Below are positions 1 to 10,889 of a stretch of DNA of 64,000 bases, piece after piece (within the stretch, counting starts at the first letter, position 1; each line of letters starts with the position of its first letter). This DNA comes from Ralstonia sp. 25mfcol4.1 (GTDB lineage Bacteria; Pseudomonadota; Gammaproteobacteria; Burkholderiales; Burkholderiaceae). Under the pieces are notes generated by a model. That model did not search any database and was not told where the DNA came from. It was given only the letters and a program-made list of their open reading frames with translations. Where the stretch lies: assembly GCF_900104095.1 (NCBI RefSeq), contig NZ_FNJO01000011.1, positions 62,001 to 126,000 of the forward strand, in the 5' to 3' direction. Made by a program: the position numbers and the translations under genes.

Positions 1-1210
1 CCCTAAATATCAGGTGCTCCATTCGGGTGAACGTCGCCTTCGCAACCACTGGGCTGTGATACTGCGCCCAGCCCCTGAGCATCGGGTTCAGCGTTTGGAC
101 TAGGTCCGCCTGCTTTCGCCCGCTGTGAGCACTGATGACCTCCTTGACCTTGCGATAAAACGTTTGTGCGTTCTTCTTGCTCGGTTTGATGAGCAGTGTT
201 CCCGAGTACTTCCGGAAATTCCACCCAAGGAAGTCAAAGCCTTCGGCGATGTTGACGATTCGCGTTTTCTCCGTGGATAGCGAAAGCCCCCTTGTTGCTA
301 GGAACTGTTCCACCCACGGCTTCACTTCGTTTTCTAGGACTTCCGGCGTGTTGCCGGTGATCACGAAGTCATCTGCATACCGTACGACATTCACTTTCAG
401 CTTCTTCGTGTTGGTTACTCCCAGCTTTGCCCGTAGGGACTCGACCAGTTGTTGTTCCAACCCATTCAGTGCCACGTTAGCCAAGGTCGGGGAAATGATG
501 CCCCCCTGTGGTGTTCCAGCGTCGGTCGCCTGAAACTGGCCCTGAAATACCACGCCAGCTTTCAGCCACTTCCGCAGGATTGCTTTGTCCATAGGGACAT
601 TGCGCTCCAGCCAGTCGTGACTGATATGGTCGAAACACCCTTTGATATCCGCTTCTAGGATCCATTGGGCCGAAGCCTTTCTGGACAAATTGACGAATAG
701 CTGGGACATGGCATCCGCCGTGGATCGATTGATCCGGAACCCATAGGAGTTCGGATCGCTCGTCCCTTCGGACACTGGTTCCAGCGCCAGCAGATACAAC
801 GCCTGCATGGCTCTGTCCAACATGGTCGGGATGCCCAGAGGGCGTTCCTTTCCGTTGGCCTTGGGGATGTAAACCCGCCTTAACGGCAGCGGGCGGTACC
901 CCCGGTGCTTCAACCGCCCGATGGCTTCCCATCGGGCTTCAGGCGATTTCCACTTTTCGCGGTCGACTCCTGCCGTCCGCGCACCTTGGTTCATCGCCAC
1001 TCGCCTTACCGCCGATGCTTTGGCGGAAAACGAGCGGGTCAGGGATCGTTGCAGGGCTTTCACCCGGCGCCAATCCCCTTCCTGTGTTGCCTTCGCAATT
1101 CGAATCTGCATTGCCCGAACATTCCGATCGACGCGGCGCCAATTGATGTCGCCCCATCGTTGCGGGATGCCGGAGGGCGCAGATTCATCCTCTCGGATCA
1201 ATACTTCCAT
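1..1210 (-). CDS. ltrA: Group II intron reverse transcriptase/maturase (5' part, truncated by window edge)
   Basis: The frame is open for 403 codons from an ATG at 1210 to the window edge, behind a good ribosome site (AGGAG). It starts MEVLIREDESAP. The N-terminal RT domain carries RRVYIPKANGKERPLGIP, then SYGFRINRSTADA, the catalytic motif EADIKGCFDHI, the primer-grip-like motif GTPQGGIISP and the YADD box (codons at 368-379). FDFLGWNF follows. These are RT domains 1-7 of group II intron-encoded proteins. The maturase (X) domain has begun by FTRMEHLIF but is cut off. Family members splice their own intron RNA and copy it into DNA at new sites. I see no frameshift or stop in the visible part, so the protein may be functional. 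Confidence 0.93.
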   Translation of the reverse strand, partial: MEVLIREDESAPSGIPQRWGDINWRRVDRNVRAMQIRIAKATQEGDWRRVKALQRSLTRSFSAKASAVRRVAMNQGARTAGVDREKWKSPEARWEAIGRLKHRGYRPLPLRRVYIPKANGKERPLGIPTMLDRAMQALYLLALEPVSEGTSDPNSYGFRINRSTADAMSQLFVNLSRKASAQWILEADIKGCFDHISHDWLERNVPMDKAILRKWLKAGVVFQGQFQATDAGTPQGGIISPTLANVALNGLEQQLVESLRAKLGVTNTKKLKVNVVRYADDFVITGNTPEVLENEVKPWVEQFLATRGLSLSTEKTRIVNIAEGFDFLGWNFRKYSGTLLIKPSKKNAQTFYRKVKEVISAHSGRKQADLVQTLNPMLRGWAQYHSPVVAKATFTRMEHLIFR

Positions 1211-2369
1211 GCTGCTCTCCTATCTTGGGGACTTCCCCAAACAGCAGAGACAACATGCCCCCTTGGGGGGCATGTCACCCCCCAAAGGGAAGAAAATTAA
1301 ACAAGCGAGTTCAGTCAGCCGTCTTGCGACGAAAGACCAGTTGGAAGTCTGCCCGCTTTCGCGTGGGATGATGTTTCAACCCCTATCCGGACCATTACAG
1401 CCTGGCGTTCGCTTTCTCCAACCTCCCATACCCGCACAGCCAACAGCGTTCCTTACGGTTCGCCTGCCTGAGTCAAATTGCACTCCGGCAGCCATACGGG
1501 CTTACCACGTTCCCTGCGCATTACACGACTGGGTTAGGGCCTGCCTCTCCGCCGGTGGTCATACTAGCGACGTGTCCCGAGTTTTGAGCGGGGCATCCGA
1601 CCACGTACCGTTTGGTTAGTGCCTATCAGCAGCTTTGGCACCGCAATCCTTACGACGTTTATCAGCAGTTCACTACGTTACCCATACCAGCCAGCCCGCA
1701 CCTCGACCCCTTTGCTGCTGGGAGCCTCTACATCCCGGCCTCACGGCATGGACGCACCCTGACGGGGGCAGCGTTGTCAGGAGAGCTTCATACCCCACCG
1801 TTAACCAGTGACGCATGTCTCCATAGGCTACTGCTAGTCGCATAGCAGGTTCTCTATCGAGGCACCCTCGCGGGTGTATTCGACCGAACTATAACGCGCA
1901 GAGCTATACGCTCCGGGAAACCTCACTTCATTACTTCAGTGCCTCCGTGCTGGCAGGCGCTTGACGACAGGCGGGCTCTTGTGAGCACATGGCCTGCGTC
2001 CCAAAGAACGTAGCGCCGACCCTACTGGGTCGGTTTAAACGCTATGTAGCGAACACGCAGCGAAACTGCCGCTGCATGTCCACCCGCACCCTCCGGGGAG
2101 AGCGCGTACTGCAAAGACACCTGCCCAAAGGCAAGCGTCCCCGCCTTTGGGCAATGGCTGGAAATCCATCCAGCAAATAGCAAGCTGCGAGTTAGCCGAT
2201 ACGCTGGCCTTCCCGCAACACATGGACTCGCTCCAGCCTTGCGGCTGGGCTTGTCAAAGCAAGAAATGGTTGAGATTGGACGGTTCAGGCCGAAGCTTTC
2301 CCCTTGTCTCAACGAAAGGTCGATGCTCCTTACGTTGGAGCTACCCGGACACGAGCGTGCGTGTCGCAC
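1..2369 (-). mobile_element. Group II intron (partial; 3' end outside window)
   Basis: A minus-strand reverse transcriptase (1-1210) is preceded by about 1.16 kb with no credible gene and many hairpins. Examples are a perfect 10-bp stem at 2123-2152, one at 2015-2032, and a 10-bp stem at 1253-1275 just before the protein. The minus strand starts GTGCGAC at 2369, matching the conserved group II 5' end. Group II introns are ribozymes whose protein is encoded in domain IV. That would make 1211-2369 domains I-III and the start of IV, long compared with the usual 500-700 nt. An alternative 5' end, GTGCGTC at 1757, would give a typical 547 nt. Domains V and VI must lie left of position 1. The intron identity is firm; the exact 5' boundary is not. 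Confidence 0.75.
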
Positions 2370-2381
2370 CAAAACCGGAGG

Positions 2382-2387
2382 ATTATA
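2382..2387 (-). promoter_or_regulatory. Possible minus-strand -10 element just upstream of the intron
   Basis: The minus strand reads TATAAT at 2387-2382, 12 bases before the GTGCGAC that probably begins the group II intron. A transcript from it would start about 6 nt before the intron. No convincing -35 hexamer lies 16-18 bp upstream. If real, the intron sits in the 5' leader of whatever minus-strand gene lies left of the window. In related genomes that gene is often ispB, which I cannot see here. Confidence 0.35.
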
Positions 2388-2495
2388 TGCGATGCCGATG
2401 TGACTATGGCTGTGTGCGGCGCGGGATGGAAGGGAATGTCGGGCGGGGCGGCGCAAGGGCGTCTGCGGCGGCGCTGGCGCATCTATAATGCCGCC

Positions 2496-2594
2496 ATGGA
2501 CAAGCCTCATGCATCCCGTCGGCATGTCCGCCGCACCGCCTGGTGGGTGGCGTTCGCTGCCCTGGCCGGGTTCCTGCTGGCCGACCTGACCTGA
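2496..2594 (+). CDS. Possible 32-residue leaderless membrane peptide
   Basis: This 32-codon frame begins at an ATG only 6 bases after a perfect TATAAT (2484-2489). Transcription would therefore start at or next to the start codon, with no leader. The peptide is basic at its N-terminus ([13 protein letters not shown]) and then has one hydrophobic stretch ([16 protein letters not shown]), as expected for a single-pass inner-membrane miniprotein. The -35 region is weak (GTCTGC at 17 bp). It lies between the intron and the rplU promoter. I recognise no family, and it may be chance. Confidence 0.25.
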   Translation: MDKPHASRRHVRRTAWWVAFAALAGFLLADLT

Positions 2595-2662
2595 TCTCTG
2601 CGCGCAGCGGAAGTGCGCCGCCCGCCTCAACCGGCGCTCGGCCGGCTATCCCGTTGTTTTCT

Positions 2663-2691
2663 TTGCGCTTTTCCGTAAACCGGATTATAAT
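2663..2691 (+). promoter_or_regulatory. Probable promoter of rplU-rpmA
   Basis: A perfect -10 TATAAT at 2686-2691 is preceded, after a 17-bp spacer, by TTGCGC at 2663-2668 (first three bases match the -35 consensus). It lies about 118 bp before the rplU start, which leaves a roughly 110-nt leader. In Escherichia coli, leaders of ribosomal-protein operons are sites of autogenous control. The -10 lies in ATTATAAT, which also reads as a -10 on the other strand. Confidence 0.6.
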
Positions 2692-2808
2692 TTGCGGTTC
2701 CTTCGGTCGCGTTTCATGCGCGCACCGTCTGCGGCGCACGAAACGGCGCCGGCTCCGGGCCTCCCGGGGCAGCATTCATCGTTTCAATCAACATCGAGAG
2801 GTTCGACA

Positions 2809-3120
2809 ATGTACGCGGTCGTAAAAACCGGCGGCAAGCAATACAAGGTTGCTGCTGGCGAAAAACTGAAAGTAGAACAGATACCGGCTGACATTGGCGC
2901 AGAAATCACGCTGGACCAGGTGCTCGCAGTGGGCGCTGGCGACCAAATCAAGTTTGGTACGCCGCTGGTGAGCGGGGCTTCCGTCAAGGCTACCGTTATC
3001 GCCCAAGGTCGTCACGACAAGGTGAAGATCTTCAAGATGCGCCGTCGCAAGCACTACCAGAAGCGTCAGGGCCATCGTCAGAATTACACCGAACTGCGCA
3101 TCGAAGCCATCGTTGCCTGA
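2809..3120 (+). CDS. rplU: 50S ribosomal protein L21
   Basis: 103 residues, the normal length. L21 binds 23S rRNA in the large subunit and cooperates with L20. The N-terminus [14 protein letters not shown] and the basic C-terminus [18 protein letters not shown] are family hallmarks. The frame stays open upstream to 2692, but the start at 2809 gives the canonical N-terminus and follows a GAGAGG ribosome site. rpmA follows after 51 bp in the usual rplU-rpmA pair. Confidence 0.97.
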   Translation: MYAVVKTGGKQYKVAAGEKLKVEQIPADIGAEITLDQVLAVGAGDQIKFGTPLVSGASVKATVIAQGRHDKVKIFKMRRRKHYQKRQGHRQNYTELRIEAIVA

Positions 3121-3171
3121 GCCACGGCTCGGACACAGGTTTCATCGCAATAGGCCAACAGGAGTTAAGAC

Positions 3172-3432
3172 ATGGCACAGAAAAAAGGCGGCGGCTCTAC
3201 GCGGAACGGACGTGATTCGGAATCGAAGCGTCTGGGCGTGAAGGTGTACGGTGGTCAGGCCATCAATGCCGGCGGCATCATCGTTCGTCAACGCGGCACG
3301 CGCGTGCACGCTGGCGACAACGTGGGTGTCGGCAAGGACCACACGCTGTTTGCACTGGTCGACGGCCACGTGCAGTTTGCCGTCAAGGGCGCTGCCAAGA
3401 AGCAGCAGGTCAGCGTCGTTCCGGCGGCCTGA
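3172..3432 (+). CDS. rpmA: 50S ribosomal protein L27
   Basis: 86 residues, standard for L27. The N-terminal [20 protein letters not shown] is the flexible tail that reaches towards the peptidyl-transferase centre. [21 protein letters not shown] is the conserved core. There is no Firmicutes-type N-terminal extension that would need processing. It is preceded by AGGAG and followed by a strong intrinsic terminator, so rplU-rpmA looks like a unit separate from obgE. Confidence 0.97.
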   Translation: MAQKKGGGSTRNGRDSESKRLGVKVYGGQAINAGGIIVRQRGTRVHAGDNVGVGKDHTLFALVDGHVQFAVKGAAKKQQVSVVPAA

Positions 3433-3453
3433 TAACAGCCTTTGCAGCACGAA

Positions 3454-3481
3454 AGGCCCCGCAAGCATGCGGGGCTTTTTT
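3454..3481 (+). terminator. Rho-independent terminator after rpmA
   Basis: A perfect 7-bp stem (GCCCCGC at 3456-3462, GCGGGGC at 3469-3475) with a 6-nt loop is followed by six T. Any obgE transcription from the rplU promoter would have to read through it. Confidence 0.9.
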
Positions 3482-3535
3482 ATTTTCGACGCGCCGGCAA
3501 AACGTTTCTGGCGTCGTTGCGCGGCCTTGCCGTAA

Positions 3536-4732
<1,197 letters not shown>

Positions 4733-4781
4733 GCTGTAATACCTCAACACAACTACCACGGCTGGAGACAGGGAACTCGTC

Positions 4782-5900
4782 ATGCAATCGGTCATCGCCC
4801 AGGCAAAGCGTATTGTCGTCAAAGTGGGTTCGAGCCTGGTCACCAACGACGGCAAGGGGCTGGATCACGACGCCATTGCGCGCTGGGCAGCCCAGATCGC
4901 CAAGCTGCGCGGGACGGGCAAGGAAGTGGTCCTGGTGAGTTCCGGGGCCATTGCCGAAGGCATGCAGCGGCTGGGCTGGACCCGCCGGCCGAAGGAAATC
5001 CATGAGCTGCAGGCCGCCGCCGCCGTGGGCCAGATGGGCCTGGCCCAAGTCTACGAGAGCCAGTTTGGCCGTTATGGCATCCGCACGGCGCAGGTGCTCC
5101 TGACCCACGCCGACCTGGCGGACCGCGAACGCTATCTCAATGCGCGCTCCACGCTGCTGACGCTGCTGAGCCTGGGCGTGGTGCCGATCATCAATGAGAA
5201 CGACACCGTGGTCACCGACGAAATCAAGTTCGGCGACAACGACACGCTGGGCGCGCTGGTCACGAACCTGATCGAAGGCGATGCGCTGGTGATCCTGACC
5301 GACCAGCGCGGCCTGTACACGGCCGATCCGCGCAAGGACCCGAACGCCGAATTTGTTCACGAGGCGCTGGCCGGCACACCGGAACTGGAAGCCATGGCGG
5401 GCGGTGCGGGCACGTCCATTGGGCGCGGCGGCATGCTGACCAAGATCCTGGCGGCCAAGCGGGCCGCCAAGTCGGGCGCACACACCACGATTGCATCCGG
5501 CCGCGAGCAGGATGTGCTGGGCCGCCTGGCCGCAGGCGAAGCCATCGGCACGCAGCTGCTGGCGCCCACGGGCCGGCTCACGGCGCGCAAGCAATGGATG
5601 GCTGACCACCTGCAGCTGCGCGGCCGCGTGGTCATCGATGCCGGCGCCGTGGAAAAGCTGACGGGCGGCGGCAAATCGCTGCTGCCGATCGGCGTGACCG
5701 AGGTGCAGGGCGAATTCGCGCGCGGCGAAGTGGTAGCCTGCGTCGACGGCAGCGGCCGCGAAGTGGCGCGCGGCATCACCAACTATTCAAGCGCCGAGGC
5801 GAGGCTGATCGCCCGCAGGCCGTCGTCGGAAATCGAGTCGGTACTGGGTCATCTGAACGAGCCCGAGCTGATCCATCGCGACAACCTCGTACTGGTCTGA
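4782..5900 (+). CDS. proB: Glutamate 5-kinase
   Basis: 372 residues. It phosphorylates glutamate to gamma-glutamyl phosphate, the first and feedback-inhibited step of proline synthesis. The amino-acid kinase domain (about 1-255) shows [36 protein letters not shown] and the lysine region [13 protein letters not shown]. The C-terminal PUA domain (about 280-360) shows [11 protein letters not shown] and [12 protein letters not shown]. It sits directly behind obgE, a common betaproteobacterial arrangement, and ends at a bidirectional terminator. Confidence 0.97.
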   Translation: MQSVIAQAKRIVVKVGSSLVTNDGKGLDHDAIARWAAQIAKLRGTGKEVVLVSSGAIAEGMQRLGWTRRPKEIHELQAAAAVGQMGLAQVYESQFGRYGIRTAQVLLTHADLADRERYLNARSTLLTLLSLGVVPIINENDTVVTDEIKFGDNDTLGALVTNLIEGDALVILTDQRGLYTADPRKDPNAEFVHEALAGTPELEAMAGGAGTSIGRGGMLTKILAAKRAAKSGAHTTIASGREQDVLGRLAAGEAIGTQLLAPTGRLTARKQWMADHLQLRGRVVIDAGAVEKLTGGGKSLLPIGVTEVQGEFARGEVVACVDGSGREVARGITNYSSAEARLIARRPSSEIESVLGHLNEPELIHRDNLVLV

Positions 5901-5929
5901 CACGCGTCCGGCGCAGGCCGGCGCCCGTA

Positions 5930-5966
5930 AAAAAAGGCGAGTCCCGTCGGGTACTCGCCTTTTTTG
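5930..5966. terminator. Bidirectional intrinsic terminator between proB and the CNP1-like gene
   Basis: AAGGCGAGT and ACTCGCCTT pair across a 10-nt loop, with an A-run on the left and a T-run on the right. It can stop both proB (plus) and the convergent lipoprotein gene (minus). Confidence 0.88.
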
Positions 5967-5982
5967 TGCCCGGAAGGGCCGG

Positions 5983-6561
5983 TCAGCGGCTGGGCGCGTA
6001 GGCCTTCAGGTCGCGGATCAGCTGTTCGGGCTTGCCGGCCACGGTGCGGCCTTCGCAGAAGTAGTCCGTGGCCAGCGTGGCCGCATAGGCGTTGCGGGCG
6101 CGCGTCTGCATGCGGATCCACAGGTCGCGGTCCTCGCCCAGGTTTGGCACCCAGGCCGTGGCGCCCTTGGGCAGCGTGGCGTAGATGCGGCGCTCGAACG
6201 CATCGCAGCGCATGCCTTCATAGCTGACGTTGCGGCCGCCGCCGGCGCTGGTAATGACCACCGTATAGCGCACCACGCGGTCCGGGCCGACCGAGATCGA
6301 CTTCGGATCCACCATGAAGCGGAAGTCCGACGAATCGTTGACCGTGAACGGGATCAGGTCCGCGTCCTGAGGCAGGGCCGGCAGCGCCGTTTGTACTTCC
6401 TTGAACGGCCGGTCCTCGAACGGGTTGATGAATCCGCTGTCGGATGCCTTCTCTTCTTCCTCGGGCATGCCCTTGCCGGTGGTCTTGCATCCGGCGAGCG
6501 CCAGGCAGGCTGCCGCCAGCAACAGGCCGGAGCGAAGGCCCCGGCCGCTGAAACTAGTCAT
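5983..6561 (-). CDS. CNP1-like family lipoprotein
   Basis: 192 residues. The N-terminus is a lipoprotein signal: [12 protein letters not shown], a hydrophobic stretch [12 protein letters not shown] and cysteine 25 in the lipobox LALAGC. The body has [10 protein letters not shown] and ends near [10 protein letters not shown]. It matches what I know of the betaproteobacterial CNP1-like family, which has no established function. Its ATG overlaps the rppH stop in an ATGA, so the two are probably translated from one mRNA. The tail after the lipobox is acidic ([10 protein letters not shown]). Surface or periplasmic anchoring is inferred. Confidence 0.8.
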   Translation of the reverse strand: MTSFSGRGLRSGLLLAAACLALAGCKTTGKGMPEEEEKASDSGFINPFEDRPFKEVQTALPALPQDADLIPFTVNDSSDFRFMVDPKSISVGPDRVVRYTVVITSAGGGRNVSYEGMRCDAFERRIYATLPKGATAWVPNLGEDRDLWIRMQTRARNAYAATLATDYFCEGRTVAGKPEQLIRDLKAYAPSR

Positions 6562-7265
6562 CCATGACTCCGTTTGTTGGTCGCCGGCTCGTCCGGCGAA
6601 AGCGTGGTTTCGGGCGCGACGGCCGCCGCCGCGTCCATGGCAGCCGTCTCATCGATGGCATGGGCGGCCTGGCCGCTGGCTGCCGTGGCCGCCTGCAACG
6701 CCGCCGGTGCGGCGTCCGGCTGCCGGCGCGCGCCCTCGCCGTGCCGGCCGTGTCCCATATGGTGATGCCCATAGGGGCTCAGCGGCACGCGTCCACGGTT
6801 CAGGAACCGCGACAGCTCGGTCAGCGCCAGCTGGTAGACATCGCGCTTGAATTCGATCACGGCGTCGAGCGGTACCCAGTACTCGCTCCAGCGCCAGGCA
6901 TCGAATTCGGGATGGTCGCTCGCGCGCAGGTGGATGTCGCAATCGCGACACACCATGCGCAGCAGAAACCAGATCTGCTTCTGGCCCTTGTAGTGGCCGC
7001 GGATCTCGCGGCGAATGAACTTGTCCGGCACCTCATAACGCAGCCAGTCGCGCGTGCGACCGACGATCCTGACGTGCTCCGGAAGCAGCCCGACTTCTTC
7101 TTGCAGCTCGCGGAACATGGCCTGTTCCGGCGTCTCGCCGTACTTGATGCCACCTTGCGGAAACTGCCAGGAGTGTTCGCCGATTCGCTTGCCCCAGAAA
7201 ACCTCGTTACGTGCGTTGATGAGGATGATGCCGACGTTCGGGCGAAAGCCTTCACGATCGAGCAT
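6558..7265 (-). CDS. rppH: RNA pyrophosphohydrolase (Nudix)
   Basis: 235 residues. RppH removes pyrophosphate from 5'-triphosphate mRNA and so starts RNase E-dependent decay. A complete Nudix box runs from residue 38 to 60 (GX5EX7REUXEEXGU, with RELQEEVGL). The N-terminus [15 protein letters not shown] is typical. About the last 70 residues, after the usual catalytic domain, form a low-complexity alanine/threonine/proline/histidine-rich tail ([10 protein letters not shown], then [10 protein letters not shown]) not needed for the fold. Long tails are known in Burkholderiales homologues. It is divergent from proS and coupled to the CNP1-like gene. Confidence 0.95.
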   Translation of the reverse strand: MLDREGFRPNVGIILINARNEVFWGKRIGEHSWQFPQGGIKYGETPEQAMFRELQEEVGLLPEHVRIVGRTRDWLRYEVPDKFIRREIRGHYKGQKQIWFLLRMVCRDCDIHLRASDHPEFDAWRWSEYWVPLDAVIEFKRDVYQLALTELSRFLNRGRVPLSPYGHHHMGHGRHGEGARRQPDAAPAALQAATAASGQAAHAIDETAAMDAAAAVAPETTLSPDEPATNKRSHG

Positions 7266-7461
7266 GACTGCACCTCGAATCCTTTAGAATTACGTCGATT
7301 ATAAGGGATGCGCGCGCGTCGGCCCGACCCCCGGAATGCTGGTTTTCCCGAGCAGATGGGCAGTTTCAGGCGCGTCCCCCCGTGAACCGAAAGTCCTATG
7401 CTGCCGTCCGGCGGCGCGGCCGATCCGGCCCGCCACGACCAGCCTTACGAGAAACCAACGG

Positions 7462-9183
7462 ATGAAAGCCTCGCATTTCTTCATTTCCACCCTCAAGGAA
7501 GCCCCCGCCGACGCGGAAATCGTGTCGCACAAACTGATGATGCGGGCCGGCATGATCAAGAAGCTGGGCGCCGGCATCTACAGCTACATGCCGGTGGGCC
7601 TGCGCGTGATCCGCAAGGTGGAGAACATCGTTCGCGAGGAAATGAACCGCGCTGGCGCCGTGGAACTGCTGATGCCGGTGGTCCAGCCGGCCGAGCTGTG
7701 GCAGGAAACCGGCCGCTGGGACAAGATGGGCCCCGAGCTGCTGCGCCTGAAAGACCGCCACGAGCGCGACTTCGCCCTGCAGCCGACGTCGGAAGAGGTC
7801 GTCACCGACATCGCCCGGGGCGAAATCCGCAGCTACAAGCAGCTGCCGGTGAACTTTTATCAGATCCAGACCAAGTTCCGCGACGAGCGCCGTCCGCGCT
7901 TCGGCATCATGCGCGGCCGCGAATTCACGATGAAGGACGCCTATTCGTTCGACCGTGACGTCGAGGGCCTGAAGGTCTCGTACCAGAGGATGTACGACGC
8001 CTACCAGCGCATTTTCACGCGTTTCGGCCTGGAATTCCGCGCCGTGGCGGCCGATAACGGCGCCATTGGCGGCTCCGGCTCGCACGAATTCCACGTGATC
8101 GCCGACACCGGCGAAGACGCCATCGTCTACTGCCCCACGTCGGAATACGCCGCCAACATGGAGGCCGCCGAGGCGCTGCCGCTGTCGGCCCAGCGCGCCG
8201 CGCCGGCCGAGGCCCTGGCCAGGACGTCCACGCCGGGCAAGGCCAAGTGCGAGCACGTGGCCGAATTCCTGGGCATGCCGCTGGACCGCACCGTGAAGTC
8301 GATCGTGCTGGCCACCGATGGCGACGCCGGCACGCAGATCTGGCTGCTGCTGATCCGTGGCGACCACGAGCTGAACGAGGTCAAGGCGTCGAAGGTGCCG
8401 GGCCTGGCCGAATTCCGATTTGCCACCGAGACCGAGATCGTCGATACGTTCGGCTCGCCCCCGGGCTACCTGGGCCCGATCGGCACGAAGAAGCCCGTCA
8501 AGGTGGTGGCTGACCGCACCGTGGCGAACATGGCCGATTTCTGCTGCGGCGCCAACGAGCGTGACTACCACTACACTGGCGTGAACTGGGGGCGCGACCT
8601 GCCCGAGCCGGTGGTGGCAGACCTGCGCAACGTGGTGGCCGGCGACGCTTCGCCGGACGGCAAGGGCACGCTGGAAATCTGCCGCGGCATCGAGGTGGGC
8701 CACGTTTTCATGCTGGGCACCCGCTATTCGGAGTCGATGAATGCCGTGTTCCTGGACGAAACCGGCAAGACCCAGCCGATGCAGATGGGCTGCTATGGCA
8801 TTGGCGTCACCCGGATCCTGGGCGCGGCCATCGAGCAGAACTACGACGAGCGCGGCATCATCTGGCCGGCCTCGATCGCCCCGTTCGCATTGGTGGTGTG
8901 CCCGGTCGGCTATGACCGCAACGAAGCCGTGAAGGCCGAGGCCGACCGCATCCATGCCGAACTGCTGGCAGCCGGCGTGGACGTGATCCTGGACGACCGT
9001 GGCGAACGCCCGGGCGTGATGTTTGCCGACTGGGAGCTGATCGGCGTGCCGCACCGCGTGGTGGTGGGCGACCGTGGCCTCAAGGAAGGCAAGGTCGAAT
9101 ACCAGGGCCGCCGCGACGCACAGGCTACCCCGGTAGCCGTGACCGACGTGGTGGCGCACGTGCGCAACCTGCTGGCCAGCTAA
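7462..9183 (+). CDS. proS: Prolyl-tRNA synthetase (bacterial type)
   Basis: 573 residues, normal for the bacterial form. It charges tRNA-Pro and edits Ala-tRNA-Pro in an inserted domain. The class II core shows [14 protein letters not shown], motif 2 [16 protein letters not shown] and motif 3 [10 protein letters not shown]. The editing insertion fills about residues 225-390 ([23 protein letters not shown]-like loops replaced by SPPGYLGP). The anticodon-binding domain is C-terminal. The start at 7462 ([15 protein letters not shown]) is the family start, though the frame is open from 7336. A lytic transglycosylase follows after 15 bp. Confidence 0.97.
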   Translation: MKASHFFISTLKEAPADAEIVSHKLMMRAGMIKKLGAGIYSYMPVGLRVIRKVENIVREEMNRAGAVELLMPVVQPAELWQETGRWDKMGPELLRLKDRHERDFALQPTSEEVVTDIARGEIRSYKQLPVNFYQIQTKFRDERRPRFGIMRGREFTMKDAYSFDRDVEGLKVSYQRMYDAYQRIFTRFGLEFRAVAADNGAIGGSGSHEFHVIADTGEDAIVYCPTSEYAANMEAAEALPLSAQRAAPAEALARTSTPGKAKCEHVAEFLGMPLDRTVKSIVLATDGDAGTQIWLLLIRGDHELNEVKASKVPGLAEFRFATETEIVDTFGSPPGYLGPIGTKKPVKVVADRTVANMADFCCGANERDYHYTGVNWGRDLPEPVVADLRNVVAGDASPDGKGTLEICRGIEVGHVFMLGTRYSESMNAVFLDETGKTQPMQMGCYGIGVTRILGAAIEQNYDERGIIWPASIAPFALVVCPVGYDRNEAVKAEADRIHAELLAAGVDVILDDRGERPGVMFADWELIGVPHRVVVGDRGLKEGKVEYQGRRDAQATPVAVTDVVAHVRNLLAS

Positions 9184-9198
9184 GCGACGGTCGACGTC

Positions 9199-9960
9199 AT
9201 GCGCGCCGCTGGCCTGCCGATGTCCCGCCGCTGGGCTGCCGCCTTGGCTGGCGGCGTGTTTTGTGCCGTATTGTCCACGGCAGCCCTGGCTGGCGCACAG
9301 AAGGAAGAGGCGCTGGCCGATTCCGTGCGGGGCGCGCTGGCCGCGGCAATCGCCGATAACCGGCCGGTGCGGCCGACGTTCGCCTCCGGCGGCGAGAAGC
9401 TCGGCTATCTGAAATGGCTGGGCGAGATGTCGCGCAGACTGGAATCGAAGCTGCCCGACCCGCAGACGCGCGTCGAACTGATCGAGACGGTCTATTACGA
9501 GGCCAAGCGCGCAGGGCTGGAGCCGTCGCTGGTGCTGGGCCTGGTGCAGGTGGAAAGCGGCTTCCGCAAGTACGCCATCAGTTCGGCCGATGCGCGCGGG
9601 CTGATGCAGGTGATGCCGTTCTGGGTGCGCTCGATCGGCGACGGTGACACCCGCAAGCTGTTCCACCTGCAGAGCAACCTGCGTTATGGGTGCACGATCC
9701 TGCGCCACTATCTGGATCGCGAGAACGGCGACCTGTTCCTGGCGCTGGGCCGGTACAACGGCAGCCGCGGCCGCCCCGAGTATCCGAACGCGGTGCTGGG
9801 CGCCTGGAAACGCTGGCAGTATTCCGAGGCCACCGTCACCATCGCCGGCGACCCGGATGGCGCGGTCCCGGCGGCCACGGCGCCCGCACGCCGCACGCTG
9901 CCGCCCGAATCGCCCGCGCGCAACCCGTTCTCGCCCCAGCGGCTGGCCAATCCGTCATGA
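9199..9960 (+). CDS. Lytic transglycosylase, SLT-like domain
   Basis: 253 residues with a signal peptide (hydrophobic AAALAGGVFCAVLSTAALAG). It should be a periplasmic enzyme cleaving peptidoglycan glycan strands to 1,6-anhydro-muropeptides. The catalytic glutamate is E119 in LVQVESGFRKYAIS, followed by the SLT motif GLMQVMPFW (about 134-142) and ALGRYNGSRG. The C-terminal 45 residues are proline/alanine rich. It is probably co-transcribed with proS, and its stop overlaps the next gene's ATG. AmpD and Mpl, elsewhere in this window, would recycle its products. Confidence 0.88.
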   Translation: MRAAGLPMSRRWAAALAGGVFCAVLSTAALAGAQKEEALADSVRGALAAAIADNRPVRPTFASGGEKLGYLKWLGEMSRRLESKLPDPQTRVELIETVYYEAKRAGLEPSLVLGLVQVESGFRKYAISSADARGLMQVMPFWVRSIGDGDTRKLFHLQSNLRYGCTILRHYLDRENGDLFLALGRYNGSRGRPEYPNAVLGAWKRWQYSEATVTIAGDPDGAVPAATAPARRTLPPESPARNPFSPQRLANPS

Positions 9961-10889
9961 CACGTGAGTCCCGCGCAGGGTATTGCGCCACGTCTCCCGA
10001 GCTCGAACTATGGCTGGCGCGCCATATCGAACAGGGCTTCGATGCCGAATCGCTGGTGCTGTCGATGCTGCGGTCGGGCTACGACGCCACGTTTGCGCGC
10101 GATACCGTCAATGCCGCGCTGGGCCACCGCCCGCCCGCCCGGCAGGTGCCGGCGCCCGCGCCGGTGGTGACGCGCGCGGCGGTGCAGCCTGCGGGGGCCG
10201 TGACCACGGCGGCAACCACGGTGGGGGAAGACGCCATGCCGGCCGCCGGCCGCAACGCGTTCCGCCACGAAGGGCGCGAGGTGCCGATCCTGTTCGCGCT
10301 GGAGGCGCCGCGCATCCTGCTGTTGCAGAATCTGCTCGACGGCAACGAGTGCGATGCGCTGATCACGCTGGCGCGCGACCGCCTGCAGCGATCGCCCGTG
10401 GTAAATCCCGACACCGGCGATGAGAACCTGATCGATGCCCGCACCAGCATGGGCGCGATGTTCCAGGTGGGCGAGCACGCGCTGATCCAGCAGATCGAGG
10501 CTCGCATTGCTGCCATCACCGGCTTGCCGGTCGAGCACGGCGAGGGCCTGCAGATCCTCAACTACAAGCCCGGCGGCGAGTACCAGCCGCATTTCGATTT
10601 CTTCAACCCGCAGCGCCCCGGCGAAGCGCGCCAGTTGCGCGTGGGCGGCCAGCGCGTGGCCACACTGGTGATTTACCTGAACAGCCCGCCGGCCGGTGGC
10701 GCCACGGCGTTTCCGCGCCTTGGGCTGGAAGTGGCGCCGGTCAAGGGCAACGCGGTGTTTTTCCGCTACAAGCAGCCCGACGGCACGCTCGACGACCGCA
10801 CGCTGCATGCCGGCCTGCCCGTGGAATCGGGCGAGAAGTGGATCGCCACCAAATGGCTGCGCGAGCAACCATATCGCAGCCGGGGCTGA
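9957..10889 (+). CDS. 2-oxoglutarate/Fe(II) oxygenase, prolyl-4-hydroxylase type
   Basis: 310 residues. The C-terminal half is a P4Hc domain: iron ligands H212 and D214 in YQPHFDFF, the distal histidine H284 in RTLHAGLPV, and a lysine for 2-oxoglutarate (GEKWIATKW). The N-terminal 60 residues (SPELELWLARHIEQGF, SLVLSMLRSGYD) form a small helical region seen in betaproteobacterial homologues. The substrate is unknown; a protein proline is the family precedent. It overlaps the transglycosylase by 4 bp, so it is translationally coupled to it. Confidence 0.85.
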   Translation: MTRESRAGYCATSPELELWLARHIEQGFDAESLVLSMLRSGYDATFARDTVNAALGHRPPARQVPAPAPVVTRAAVQPAGAVTTAATTVGEDAMPAAGRNAFRHEGREVPILFALEAPRILLLQNLLDGNECDALITLARDRLQRSPVVNPDTGDENLIDARTSMGAMFQVGEHALIQQIEARIAAITGLPVEHGEGLQILNYKPGGEYQPHFDFFNPQRPGEARQLRVGGQRVATLVIYLNSPPAGGATAFPRLGLEVAPVKGNAVFFRYKQPDGTLDDRTLHAGLPVESGEKWIATKWLREQPYRSRG

